Source of the DNA: an uncultured Actinomycetes bacterium
GTDB taxonomy: Bacteria > Actinomycetota > Thermoleophilia > Gaiellales > F1-60-MAGs149
Direction of reading: 5' to 3'
NCBI GenBank assembly: GCA_903873565.1
Contig: CAIQOY010000251.1
Location: forward strand, 1 to 6,563
Length of the DNA: 6,563 nucleotides
Shown: piece after piece, positions 1 to 4,824 of the stretch
How the letters are laid out: the number at the start of each line of letters is the position of its first letter
How positions within the stretch are numbered: position 1 is the first letter of the stretch
Notes under the pieces: generated by a model
The model's database searches: none
The model's input: the letters and a program-made list of their open reading frames with translations, nothing else
Told to the model about the DNA's origin: nothing
Translations under genes and position numbers: made by a program

Positions 1-255
1 GCCGCCCTCGTCGGCTGGCTCGCGCAGCGCCAGTGGGACCGCCGCTTCGCCTCGGCCACCGCGGCGATGCTCGCGGGCACCGTCGTGATCTTCGCGTTCG
101 GGCTGCCGTGGCTGATGGCGGACCAGGGCCTCGACTGGGCGACGACGCTCGAGTACGGCCTCTACCCGTTCGTGCCGGGCGAGCTGCTCAAGCTGTACCT
201 GGCCGCGGCGCTCCTGCCGGGCGCCTGGCGCCTCATGGCCCGCCTGCGCGGCTAG
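1..255 (+). CDS. bioY: BioY-family biotin transporter substrate-binding subunit, C-terminal part (5' truncated)
   Basis: The gene enters from the left edge in frame 1; only the last 84 residues are visible. BioY is the integral-membrane, biotin-binding S component of ECF-type biotin uptake systems. The visible part has a short basic loop (WDRRFA, about residues 12-17), a hydrophobic helix (about residues 21-41, ending FGLPWLM) and a final helix introduced by YPFVPGELLK (about 56-65), followed by LAAALLPGAWRLMARLRG. The FGLPWL and PF-hP-G-[DE]-LLK patterns are typical of the BioY C-terminus, and the end falls where the family normally ends. The stop codon TAG (253-255) overlaps the stop of the opposite gene. 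Whether bioM/bioN (ATPase and T component) adjoin is not visible. I am sure it is a membrane transporter end and fairly sure of BioY. Confidence 0.85.
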   Translation, partial: AALVGWLAQRQWDRRFASATAAMLAGTVVIFAFGLPWLMADQGLDWATTLEYGLYPFVPGELLKLYLAAALLPGAWRLMARLRG

Positions 256-884
256 AGCTCGTCGCGGTAGTCCGCCGCGACGAACGCGTCGACGGCGTCC
301 ACGTCGAGGCCGTCGAGCGCGATGTGGTCGGCCCAGATCTGCGCCGGCTTGGGCATCGCGTCCCGGTCCGGCCACGTCGAGGGCTCCCACAAGGACGACC
401 GGATGAACGCCTTGGCGCAGTGCAGGAAGGCCGCCTCGACCTCGACGACGATCGCCAGGCGCGCCGGCTTGCCGCCCGTCTCGAGGCCCTCGAGCAGGCC
501 CGGGTCGCGGGTCACGCAGGCGCTGCCGCGGATGCGCAGGGTCTCGGCGATCCCGGGGACCACGAACAGGAGCCCGACCCGGCCGCCCGTGACGACGCGG
601 TGGAGGATGTCGCAGGTGCGGTTGCCGGTGGCGTCGGGGATCACCAGGCGGCGCTCGTCGAGGACGCGCACGAAGCCCGGCGGGCCGCCGCGCGGCGAGA
701 CGTCGGTGAGGCCGTCGCGGTCGGCGGCGGCCAGCGCCACGAAGGGCGACAGCGCGATGATGCGGCGGCAGTGGCCGTCGAGGTGGTCGATCGCCTTCTG
801 CTGCACCGCCTCCACGGGCGGCCCGTAGACGGCCTCGAGCTCGGCGACGTCGGTGATCGCCCCGGGGATGGCCTGCGTGTCCAT
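252..884 (-). CDS. Pyridoxamine 5'-phosphate oxidase-like FMN-binding protein (MSMEG_1061/DR2398-type)
   Basis: A complete 210-residue protein of the split-barrel FMN-binding fold. Visible marks: SPFVALAAAD (46-55), TDVSPRG (60-66) and PPGFVRVLD (68-76), the usual first strands of this subfamily; LVIPDATGNR (80-89), the flavin-phosphate-contacting stretch; GRVGLLFVVPG (101-111) and ETLRIRGSA (114-122); and CAKAFIRSSLW (156-166) near the C-terminus. These match the DR2398/MSMEG_1061 group (TIGR04025) rather than genuine PdxH, so a vitamin B6 role should not be assumed. Members are thought to be FMN- or F420-linked reductases or oxidases of unknown substrate, soluble in the cytoplasm. The ATG at 884-882 has no Shine-Dalgarno but lies 6 nt after a TACGCT hexamer, suggesting a leaderless transcript. 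The gene is divergent from the DadA-like gene and convergent with bioY, sharing a CTAG stop. Confidence 0.88.
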   Translation of the reverse strand: MDTQAIPGAITDVAELEAVYGPPVEAVQQKAIDHLDGHCRRIIALSPFVALAAADRDGLTDVSPRGGPPGFVRVLDERRLVIPDATGNRTCDILHRVVTGGRVGLLFVVPGIAETLRIRGSACVTRDPGLLEGLETGGKPARLAIVVEVEAAFLHCAKAFIRSSLWEPSTWPDRDAMPKPAQIWADHIALDGLDVDAVDAFVAADYRDEL

Positions 885-920
885 GGCGCGAGCGTACCGG
901 CTCGCCCGGCGCAGTGCTGA
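885..920 (-). promoter_or_regulatory. Candidate leaderless promoter of the PPOX-like gene
   Basis: Reading the minus strand, TACGCT (plus positions 896-891) is followed by six bases and then the ATG at 884. TANNNT placed 6-7 nt before the start codon is the usual arrangement for leaderless mRNAs in Actinomycetota. No Shine-Dalgarno lies ahead of the ATG. A good -35 hexamer is not evident at 16-18 bp, so the strength is uncertain. This is inference from pattern only. Confidence 0.45.
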
Positions 921-952
921 AACGATTGTTTCCGATCGCTAGGATGCCGCGG
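917..952 (+). promoter_or_regulatory. Candidate sigma-70-type leaderless promoter of the DadA-like gene
   Basis: CTGAAA (917-922) and TAGGAT (940-945) are separated by exactly 17 bp and lie in the most AT-rich patch of this part of the window. The -10 hexamer ends 7 nt before the ATG at 953, so transcription would start at or next to that A. This argues for a leaderless mRNA and against the upstream in-frame starts (GTG 914, and ATG 944, which overlaps the -10 itself). The -10 matches TATAAT at 4 of 6 positions. Confidence 0.55.
919..932. promoter_or_regulatory. Inverted repeat GAAAC-N4-GTTTC inside the promoter spacer (candidate operator)
   Basis: A perfect 5+5 bp inverted repeat, GAAAC GATT GTTTC, overlaps the -35 hexamer and spacer of the candidate promoter at 917-945. 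A regulator bound here would cover RNA polymerase contacts of the DadA-like gene and could also affect the divergent PPOX-like gene about 40 bp away. The arms are short, so chance is possible, although such AT-containing symmetry stands out in this GC-rich sequence. No regulator can be named. Confidence 0.35.
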
Positions 953-2242
953 ATGGCGCGGATTCCGGCACAGGCGGAGGCGGTGGTCATCGGCGGCGGC
1001 GCCGTCGGGCTCGCCTGCGCCTACGCGCTGGCCCGGGCCGGGGTGGGCGTCCTGGTCCTCGAGCGCGACCACGTCGGCGCCGGGGCCTCGGCGGGCAGCG
1101 CCTGCATGGTCTGCCCGAGCCACGCCGACCGCACCGCCTCGCCCGCGTCCCTGCGCACGGGCCTGCGCTTCCTGCTCGACCCGAAGGCGCCCCTCAAGCT
1201 GCGGCCCCGTCCGAGCGAGCTCGGCTGGGTCGCCCGCTTCACCGCCGCGTCGCTCAGCGAGGCCCGGGCGGAGGAGGGCACGCGCCTGTTGCGCGACCTC
1301 GCCAACCGCAGCACCGAGCTGCACGTCGCCTGGGGCGACGAGCTCGGCACCGGCCTCGCCATGCACGGCACCCTCAACCTCTGGGGCGGCGACGGCGCGG
1401 CCGCGGGCCAGGCGGCCGTCGTCGACGAGGCCCGGCACGCGGGGCTCGCGATCGAGGCGCTCGACGCGGCCGGGATCGCCGCGCTCGAGCCGTCGGTGCG
1501 GGGCGCCACCCACGGGGCGCTCGCACCGGGCGACGGCCACGTCGACTCCCTGCGCTTCACCGAGTGCCTGGCCGCGGGCGCGCGCGCCCACGGGGCGGAG
1601 GTGGTCGAGGGCGTGGAGGTGGTGCGCATCGACCGCTCGGGGCCCCGCGTGCGGCTGACCACCACCGCCGGGACGGTCGCGGCCGAGCGGGTCGTGGTCG
1701 CCGCGGGCATCTGGACGCGCCGTTTCGCCGATGACGTCGGCGTGGCGCTGCCGATCACGCCCGCCAAGGGCTACCACGCCGAGTTCGAGGGCGCCGTCGG
1801 GGACGCGCAGCGGCCGATCTACTTCTCGGACGCCCACTGCGTGGCCACGCCGCTCGACGGGCGGCTGCGGATCGCCGGCACGCTCGAGATCGGGACCGAC
1901 CCCTTCGCGGTCGACCTGCGCCGGGTCGAGGCCCTGCGTGAGGCCGGCGAGCGCTACCTCGGGCCGCTGCCCGACCCGAGCGGGATCTGGCTCGGCCAGC
2001 GCCCGCTGACCAGCGACTCGATGCCGCTGGTCGGCCCCCTGCCCGGCGACCGGCGGGTGATCGTGGCCTCGGGGCACGGCACCCTCGGCATCACGCTCGC
2101 GCCCGTCACCGGCGAGCTCGTGGCCGGCCACGTGACCGGCGAGCTCGACGCGCCCGATCCCCTGCTCGACCCGGCCCGCTTCGGCGGGCTCAGCGGCGTC
2201 CGAGCAGCTGCAGGGCGGCGGCGCGCCCCGGTATCGCGCTGA
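953..2242 (+). CDS. FAD-dependent amino-acid/amine oxidoreductase (DAO superfamily, DadA-like)
   Basis: A 429-residue protein from the ATG at 953, complete and of usual family length. It begins with a Rossmann FAD-binding motif, VVIGGGAVGLACAYALARAG (11-30), with the ribose-binding acidic residue in VLVLERD (33-39), then the GAGASAGSAC segment (42-51). PITPAKGYHAEF (267-278) corresponds to the PAKGY substrate/flavin-domain motif of DadA relatives. The second FAD signature is GQRPLTSDSMPLVGPLP (348-364) followed by ASGHGTLGITLAPVTGEL (372-389). Such enzymes oxidise D-amino acids or secondary amines (for example sarcosine-type substrates) to imino compounds, passing electrons to oxygen or the quinone pool; the substrate here cannot be deduced. 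No signal peptide or membrane segment is seen, so it is cytoplasmic or peripheral. The start is chosen because a leaderless-type -10 sits 7 nt upstream; GTG 914 would put the promoter inside the gene. The last 17 residues (Arg/Ala-rich) are encoded within the next gene's antisense strand and are probably not conserved. Confidence 0.87.
   Translation: MARIPAQAEAVVIGGGAVGLACAYALARAGVGVLVLERDHVGAGASAGSACMVCPSHADRTASPASLRTGLRFLLDPKAPLKLRPRPSELGWVARFTAASLSEARAEEGTRLLRDLANRSTELHVAWGDELGTGLAMHGTLNLWGGDGAAAGQAAVVDEARHAGLAIEALDAAGIAALEPSVRGATHGALAPGDGHVDSLRFTECLAAGARAHGAEVVEGVEVVRIDRSGPRVRLTTTAGTVAAERVVVAAGIWTRRFADDVGVALPITPAKGYHAEFEGAVGDAQRPIYFSDAHCVATPLDGRLRIAGTLEIGTDPFAVDLRRVEALREAGERYLGPLPDPSGIWLGQRPLTSDSMPLVGPLPGDRRVIVASGHGTLGITLAPVTGELVAGHVTGELDAPDPLLDPARFGGLSGVRAAAGRRRAPVSR
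2108..2147 (+). repeat. In-frame 13-bp direct repeat inside the DadA-like gene
   Basis: ACCGGCGAGCTCG occurs at 2108-2120 and again at 2135-2147, a period of 27 bp or nine codons, giving VTGEL twice (386-390 and 395-399). The intervening DNA includes the perfect 14-bp palindrome CGTGGCCGGCCACG (2119-2132). It looks like a small in-frame duplication near the end of the conserved domain, lengthening the final helix or tail by nine residues. Effect unknown. Confidence 0.6.
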
Positions 2243-3740
2243 CGGCGCCGCCGCGGCGCGCGCCCGATCCGCACAGGAGCACCCGCTCGTGGGCGGTGTC
2301 GACGCCCCAGCGGCCGACCTCCGCGTCGTCCTCGGCCCACGGCCACTGCAGGTCGCGGTGGAAGATGTTGCCGCCGGGCAGGCCGAGCGCCGCCTCGAGG
2401 TCCTGGGGGCACTTGGCCTCGATGCAGGGCCGGCCGTCCTGGTCGAGCGCGATCACGTCGGCCAGGGGCTCGTCGAGGTGCGCCTCGAAGGCCGCGAGCG
2501 TGCGCTCGAGGTGCTCGGCGGTGCGGGCGGCCGGGTCGTCGGCGAAGCAGTCGGCGGGCGCGTGCAGGCCGAACAGGGTCAGCGTGTGGTACCCGGCCTC
2601 GCGCAGCTCGGCCGACAGGATCGAGGGGTCGGTCAGGGTGTGGCAGTAGATCTCGCCGGGCGGCAGCTCGGGCAGGCGGCCGTCGGCGGCCGTGCGGTAC
2701 GCGGCCTCCAGCTGGTCGTAGCCCTCGTCGAGGTGCAGCGTGCCGGCGAAGGCCTCGCGCGGGTCGCGGCCGCTGCGCAGGCGCGGCAGCCGGCGCACCA
2801 CCATGTTCACCTTCAGCTGGCTGCCCATGGGGGCGGGTGCGGGGCGGGGCTCGCCGAGGAGGTCCGCGAGGACGGCGGGGGCGACGTTGGCGAGGGCGTG
2901 GTCCGCGCTCGCCGCGTGCTCGCCCGCGGCGTCGCGCCAGGTCACCTCGACGGCGTCGGGGCCGGGCCGGATCGCCACGACCTCGGCGCCGGTGAGGATC
3001 TCGGCGCCGGCCTCGCGCGCGGCCCGGGCGAGCGCGTCGGTGACGCGGCCCATGCCGCCGACGGGGACCTTCCAGTCGCCCGTCCCGTCGCCGACGACGT
3101 GGTAGAGGAAGCAGCGGTTCTGCGCGAGCGAGGCGCTCCGGGCGGAGGCGAAGGTGCCGATCAGCCCGTCGGTGAGGACGACGCCGCGCACGAGGTCGTC
3201 CTCGAAGGCCTCCTCGATCCACGCGCCGAGCGGCCGCTCGACGAGCCGCTGCCAGAGGTCCGGGCGGTCGGCGAACAGCGCCTCGGCCTCGGCCCGGGAC
3301 GGCAGCGCCCCGAGCAGGGTGGGGGCGAGGCGGCGGGCGATCTCCGCGAGGTCGGCCCCGAAGGCCCGCCACTGGTCCCAGGCGCGGTCGTCGCCGGTCA
3401 GGGCGCGCAGCGAGGCGCGCGTCGCCGCCTCGTCGCGGGCGATCAACAGGCCCGTCGGGCGGCCGTCCCGGACGGTCGGGGTGTAGGACGAGACCTCGCG
3501 GGTGGCGAGCTCGATCCCGAGGCCGAGCTCGTCGACCACCTCGCGGGGCAGCAGCGAGACCAGGTACGCGTAGCGCGAGAGGCGCACGTCGACGCCCCGG
3601 AAGGGCCGCTCCGAGACCGCCGCGCCGCCCGTCTCGCCGAGCCGCTCGAGCACGAGCACGCGCCGGCCCGCGCGGGCCAGGTAGGCCGCCGCCGCGAGGC
3701 CGTTGTGTCCGCCGCCCACGATGATCGCGTCGTGCTGCAC
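2190..3740 (-). CDS. NAD(P)/FAD-dependent oxidoreductase, PYROXD2/phytoene-desaturase-like
   Basis: A 516-residue protein, complete and of normal family length. The N-terminus is a dinucleotide-binding motif, IIVGGGHNGLAAAAYLARAG (6-25), then VLVLERLGETGGAAVSE (28-44), the signature of the CrtI/PYROXD2 group. GDWKVPVGGMGRVTDAL (221-237) is the conserved central segment. The C-terminal part has LGLPGGNIFHRDLQWPW (452-468) and the FAD-closing motif CGSGARRGGAVSAIPG (490-505). The best match is the group related to human PYROXD2 rather than true carotenoid desaturases; no carotenoid genes are nearby, so a carotenoid role is unlikely. Its reaction is unknown. The start is a GTG (3740-3738) directly before MQHDAIIVGGG; no Shine-Dalgarno is seen, and TACCGT lies 6 nt upstream, again a leaderless pattern. 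It is divergent from glxB, and its 3' end overlaps the DadA-like gene by 53 bp. Oddity: where relatives usually have HPGG in the last motif, this one has RRGG. Confidence 0.87.
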   Translation of the reverse strand: MQHDAIIVGGGHNGLAAAAYLARAGRRVLVLERLGETGGAAVSERPFRGVDVRLSRYAYLVSLLPREVVDELGLGIELATREVSSYTPTVRDGRPTGLLIARDEAATRASLRALTGDDRAWDQWRAFGADLAEIARRLAPTLLGALPSRAEAEALFADRPDLWQRLVERPLGAWIEEAFEDDLVRGVVLTDGLIGTFASARSASLAQNRCFLYHVVGDGTGDWKVPVGGMGRVTDALARAAREAGAEILTGAEVVAIRPGPDAVEVTWRDAAGEHAASADHALANVAPAVLADLLGEPRPAPAPMGSQLKVNMVVRRLPRLRSGRDPREAFAGTLHLDEGYDQLEAAYRTAADGRLPELPPGEIYCHTLTDPSILSAELREAGYHTLTLFGLHAPADCFADDPAARTAEHLERTLAAFEAHLDEPLADVIALDQDGRPCIEAKCPQDLEAALGLPGGNIFHRDLQWPWAEDDAEVGRWGVDTAHERVLLCGSGARRGGAVSAIPGRAAALQLLGRR

Positions 3741-3746
3741 GGCGGC

Positions 3747-3776
3747 ACGGTACCCGCTCGCCGGCGGGTATGTGGA
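3747..3776 (-). promoter_or_regulatory. Candidate leaderless promoter of the PYROXD2-like gene
   Basis: On the minus strand TACCGT (plus 3752-3747) ends 6 nt before the GTG start at 3740. With an 18-bp spacer, TCCACA (plus 3776-3771) matches TTGACA at four of six positions. The -35 would lie within the left arm and spacer of the palindrome at 3767-3789, so a protein bound there should block this promoter. Pattern-based inference. Confidence 0.45.
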
Positions 3777-3789
3777 TGGCCCACATACC
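3767..3789. promoter_or_regulatory. 23-bp palindrome, 9-bp arms (candidate operator between divergent genes)
   Basis: GGTATGTGG, five bases (ATGGC), then CCACATACC form a perfect 9+9 bp inverted repeat. It lies in the divergent gap between the PYROXD2-like gene (start 27 bp away) and glxB, overlapping the candidate -35 of the former and lying about 75-85 bp upstream of the candidate glxB transcription start. The arms are unusually AT-containing for this DNA. Position and symmetry fit a dimeric regulator that represses leftward transcription and might activate rightward transcription. There is no run of T after it in either direction, so it is not a rho-independent terminator. The regulator is unidentified. 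Confidence 0.6.
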
Positions 3790-3826
3790 GGCCCGGCGAA
3801 GTGCGGAGACGGGAACCCGCCATCGG

Positions 3827-3857
3827 GCCTTCCCTAAAGGCGCGATCCCTGTACCAT
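3827..3857 (+). promoter_or_regulatory. Candidate glxBCD promoter with a small inverted repeat at its -35
   Basis: TACCAT (3852-3857) is a plausible -10, matching TATAAT at four of six positions. The -35 is weak: TTCCCT (3830-3835) sits at a 16-bp spacing and matches TTGACA at three positions, so an activator may be needed. GCCTT-N5-AAGGC (3827-3841) is a perfect 5+5 inverted repeat over this -35 region. Transcription would start about 3863-3865, giving a leader of about 55 nt that begins with the hairpin at 3864-3892. Confidence 0.45.
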
Positions 3858-3863
3858 TGGGCG

Positions 3864-3892
3864 CCGTGACGGCGGAGGCGTCCGCCGCACGG
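3864..3892 (+). promoter_or_regulatory. Strong stem-loop in the glxB leader
   Basis: CCGTG, a bulged A, and CGGCGGA (3864-3876) pair with TCCGCCG and CACGG (3881-3892) around a GGCG tetraloop: 12 base pairs with one bulge. No T-run follows, so it is not an intrinsic terminator. It ends 12 nt before the Shine-Dalgarno sequence (3905-3910), leaving the ribosome site free. If the TACCAT promoter is used, the mRNA would begin almost exactly with this stem, an arrangement known to protect mRNAs from 5'-end-dependent decay. Alternatively it is a protein- or RNA-binding control element. Confidence 0.55.
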
Positions 3893-3904
3893 ACACCGAC
3901 GACG

Positions 3905-3910
3905 CGGGAG
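3905..3910 (+). promoter_or_regulatory. Shine-Dalgarno sequence of glxB
   Basis: GGGAGG lies 8 nt before the ATG at 3919 and fixes that start. The start is confirmed by the protein, since Cys2 must follow the initiator Met directly for this amidotransferase class to be active. The contrast with the three flanking genes, which lack such a site, marks glxB as a conventionally led mRNA. Confidence 0.8.
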
Positions 3911-3918
3911 GCCGACCG

Positions 3919-4824
3919 ATGTGCGGAATCGTGGGACTGTTCGCCAAGACCCCGGAGGTCGAGGCGAACCTGGGCGCGCTGCTCGCGCCGATGCTGCACG
4001 AGATGAGCGATCGCGGGCCCGACAGCGCCGGCGTCGCCTTCTACCGCAACCCGGTCGCGTCCGGCCACACCAAGCTGACCCTGCAGCACGACGACCCGGC
4101 CTACGACTGGGACGGCCTGCGCAAGGCCCTCAAGGAGGCGCACGGCGCCGACAAGCACGTCGAGCGCCGCGGCAACCACGCGGTGGTCGTGGCCCACGCC
4201 GACGCGGTCCGGGCCGAGGCCTGGATCGAGGAGCACCACCCCGACGTCAAGATCATGAGCGCCGGCGAGGCGATCGAGATCTACAAGGAAGTCGGCCGCC
4301 CCGAGGCGTTCATCGAGGCGTTCGACATCAAGGGCCTCGACGGCACCCACGCGCTCGGCCACACCCGCATGGCCACCGAGTCGAAGGTGACGACGGCGGG
4401 CTCGCACCCGTTCTCGACCGGCCTCGACCTCTGCCTCGTGCACAACGGCTCGCTGTCGAACCACAACGGCCTGCGGCGCATGCTGCGCCGCGAGGGCGTG
4501 CGCTTCCAGACCGAGAACGACACCGAGGTCGCCGCCGGCTACATGATGTGGCGCCAGCGCGAGGGCGACACGCTGCAGCAGGTCGTCGACCACTGCATCG
4601 AGGACCTCGACGGCTTCTACACGTTCCTGATCGGCACCCGCGACGGCTTCGCGGTCGTGCGCGATCCGATCGCCTGCAAGCCCGCCGTCCTCGCCGAGAC
4701 GGACGAGTGGGTGGCGATGTCGTCCGAGTACCGGTCGATCGCGACCCTGCCCGGCGCCGAGAAGGCGGTCGCCTGGGAGCCCGCGCCGGCCACGCTGTAC
4801 ATGTGGGAGAAGGAGAGGGTCTGA
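3919..4824 (+). CDS. glxB: GlxB-like class II glutamine amidotransferase (split glutamate synthase, amidotransferase part)
   Basis: A 301-residue, complete Ntn-hydrolase glutaminase. It begins MCGIVGLF; after Met removal Cys2 becomes the N-terminal nucleophile. Other glutaminase-site elements are visible: DRGPDSAG (31-38, with the glutamine-carboxylate-binding Arg32), GHTRMAT (147-153), SHPF (162-165), VHNGSLSN (174-181, oxyanion-hole Asn176-Gly177) and ENDTE (199-203, Asp201). RDPIACKP (248-255) and SSEYR (268-272) close the domain. Residues about 60-135 form the insertion typical of the GlxB/MgsA group. The domain releases ammonia from glutamine, or in N-methylglutamate synthase works on the glutamate side, for use by the FMN partner GlxD. 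It is the first gene of an operon and its TGA overlaps the glxC ATG by one base (ATGA-type coupling). The function as a subunit is firm; the final product is not known. MgsA is the alternative name if the complex makes N-methylglutamate. Confidence 0.93.
   Translation: MCGIVGLFAKTPEVEANLGALLAPMLHEMSDRGPDSAGVAFYRNPVASGHTKLTLQHDDPAYDWDGLRKALKEAHGADKHVERRGNHAVVVAHADAVRAEAWIEEHHPDVKIMSAGEAIEIYKEVGRPEAFIEAFDIKGLDGTHALGHTRMATESKVTTAGSHPFSTGLDLCLVHNGSLSNHNGLRRMLRREGVRFQTENDTEVAAGYMMWRQREGDTLQQVVDHCIEDLDGFYTFLIGTRDGFAVVRDPIACKPAVLAETDEWVAMSSEYRSIATLPGAEKAVAWEPAPATLYMWEKERV

Noticed and set aside
33..920. 295-codon open frame on the plus strand
   Set aside because: Mostly antisense to the PPOX-like gene, with no recognisable domain; a shadow of strong codon-position GC bias.
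914..952. Earlier starts (GTG 914, ATG 944) for the DadA-like gene
   Set aside because: They lie inside or on the candidate promoter. The protein motif begins just after ATG 953, and no Shine-Dalgarno supports either.
2119..2132. 14-bp palindrome CGTGGCCGGCCACG as a terminator or site
   Set aside because: It is inside conserved coding sequence, has no T-run, and GC-rich palindromes of this kind are common by chance here.
2190..3740. Annotation as phytoene desaturase (carotenoid synthesis)
   Set aside because: The motifs fit the PYROXD2-like branch and no carotenoid genes are nearby.
3767..3789. Palindrome as a rho-independent terminator
   Set aside because: It lies upstream of both divergent genes, not at a gene end, and lacks a T-run on either strand.
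3801..3816. GTGCG-N6-GGAAC resembling half of an actinobacterial GlnR box
   Set aside because: Several mismatches to the GTnAC/GAAAC pattern and no second half-site at the expected distance; too weak to call, though GlnR control of glxBCD would be plausible.
2289..3869. 526-codon open frame on the plus strand
   Set aside because: Exact antisense of the PYROXD2-like gene; Val/Gly/Arg/Ala-rich with no family motif.
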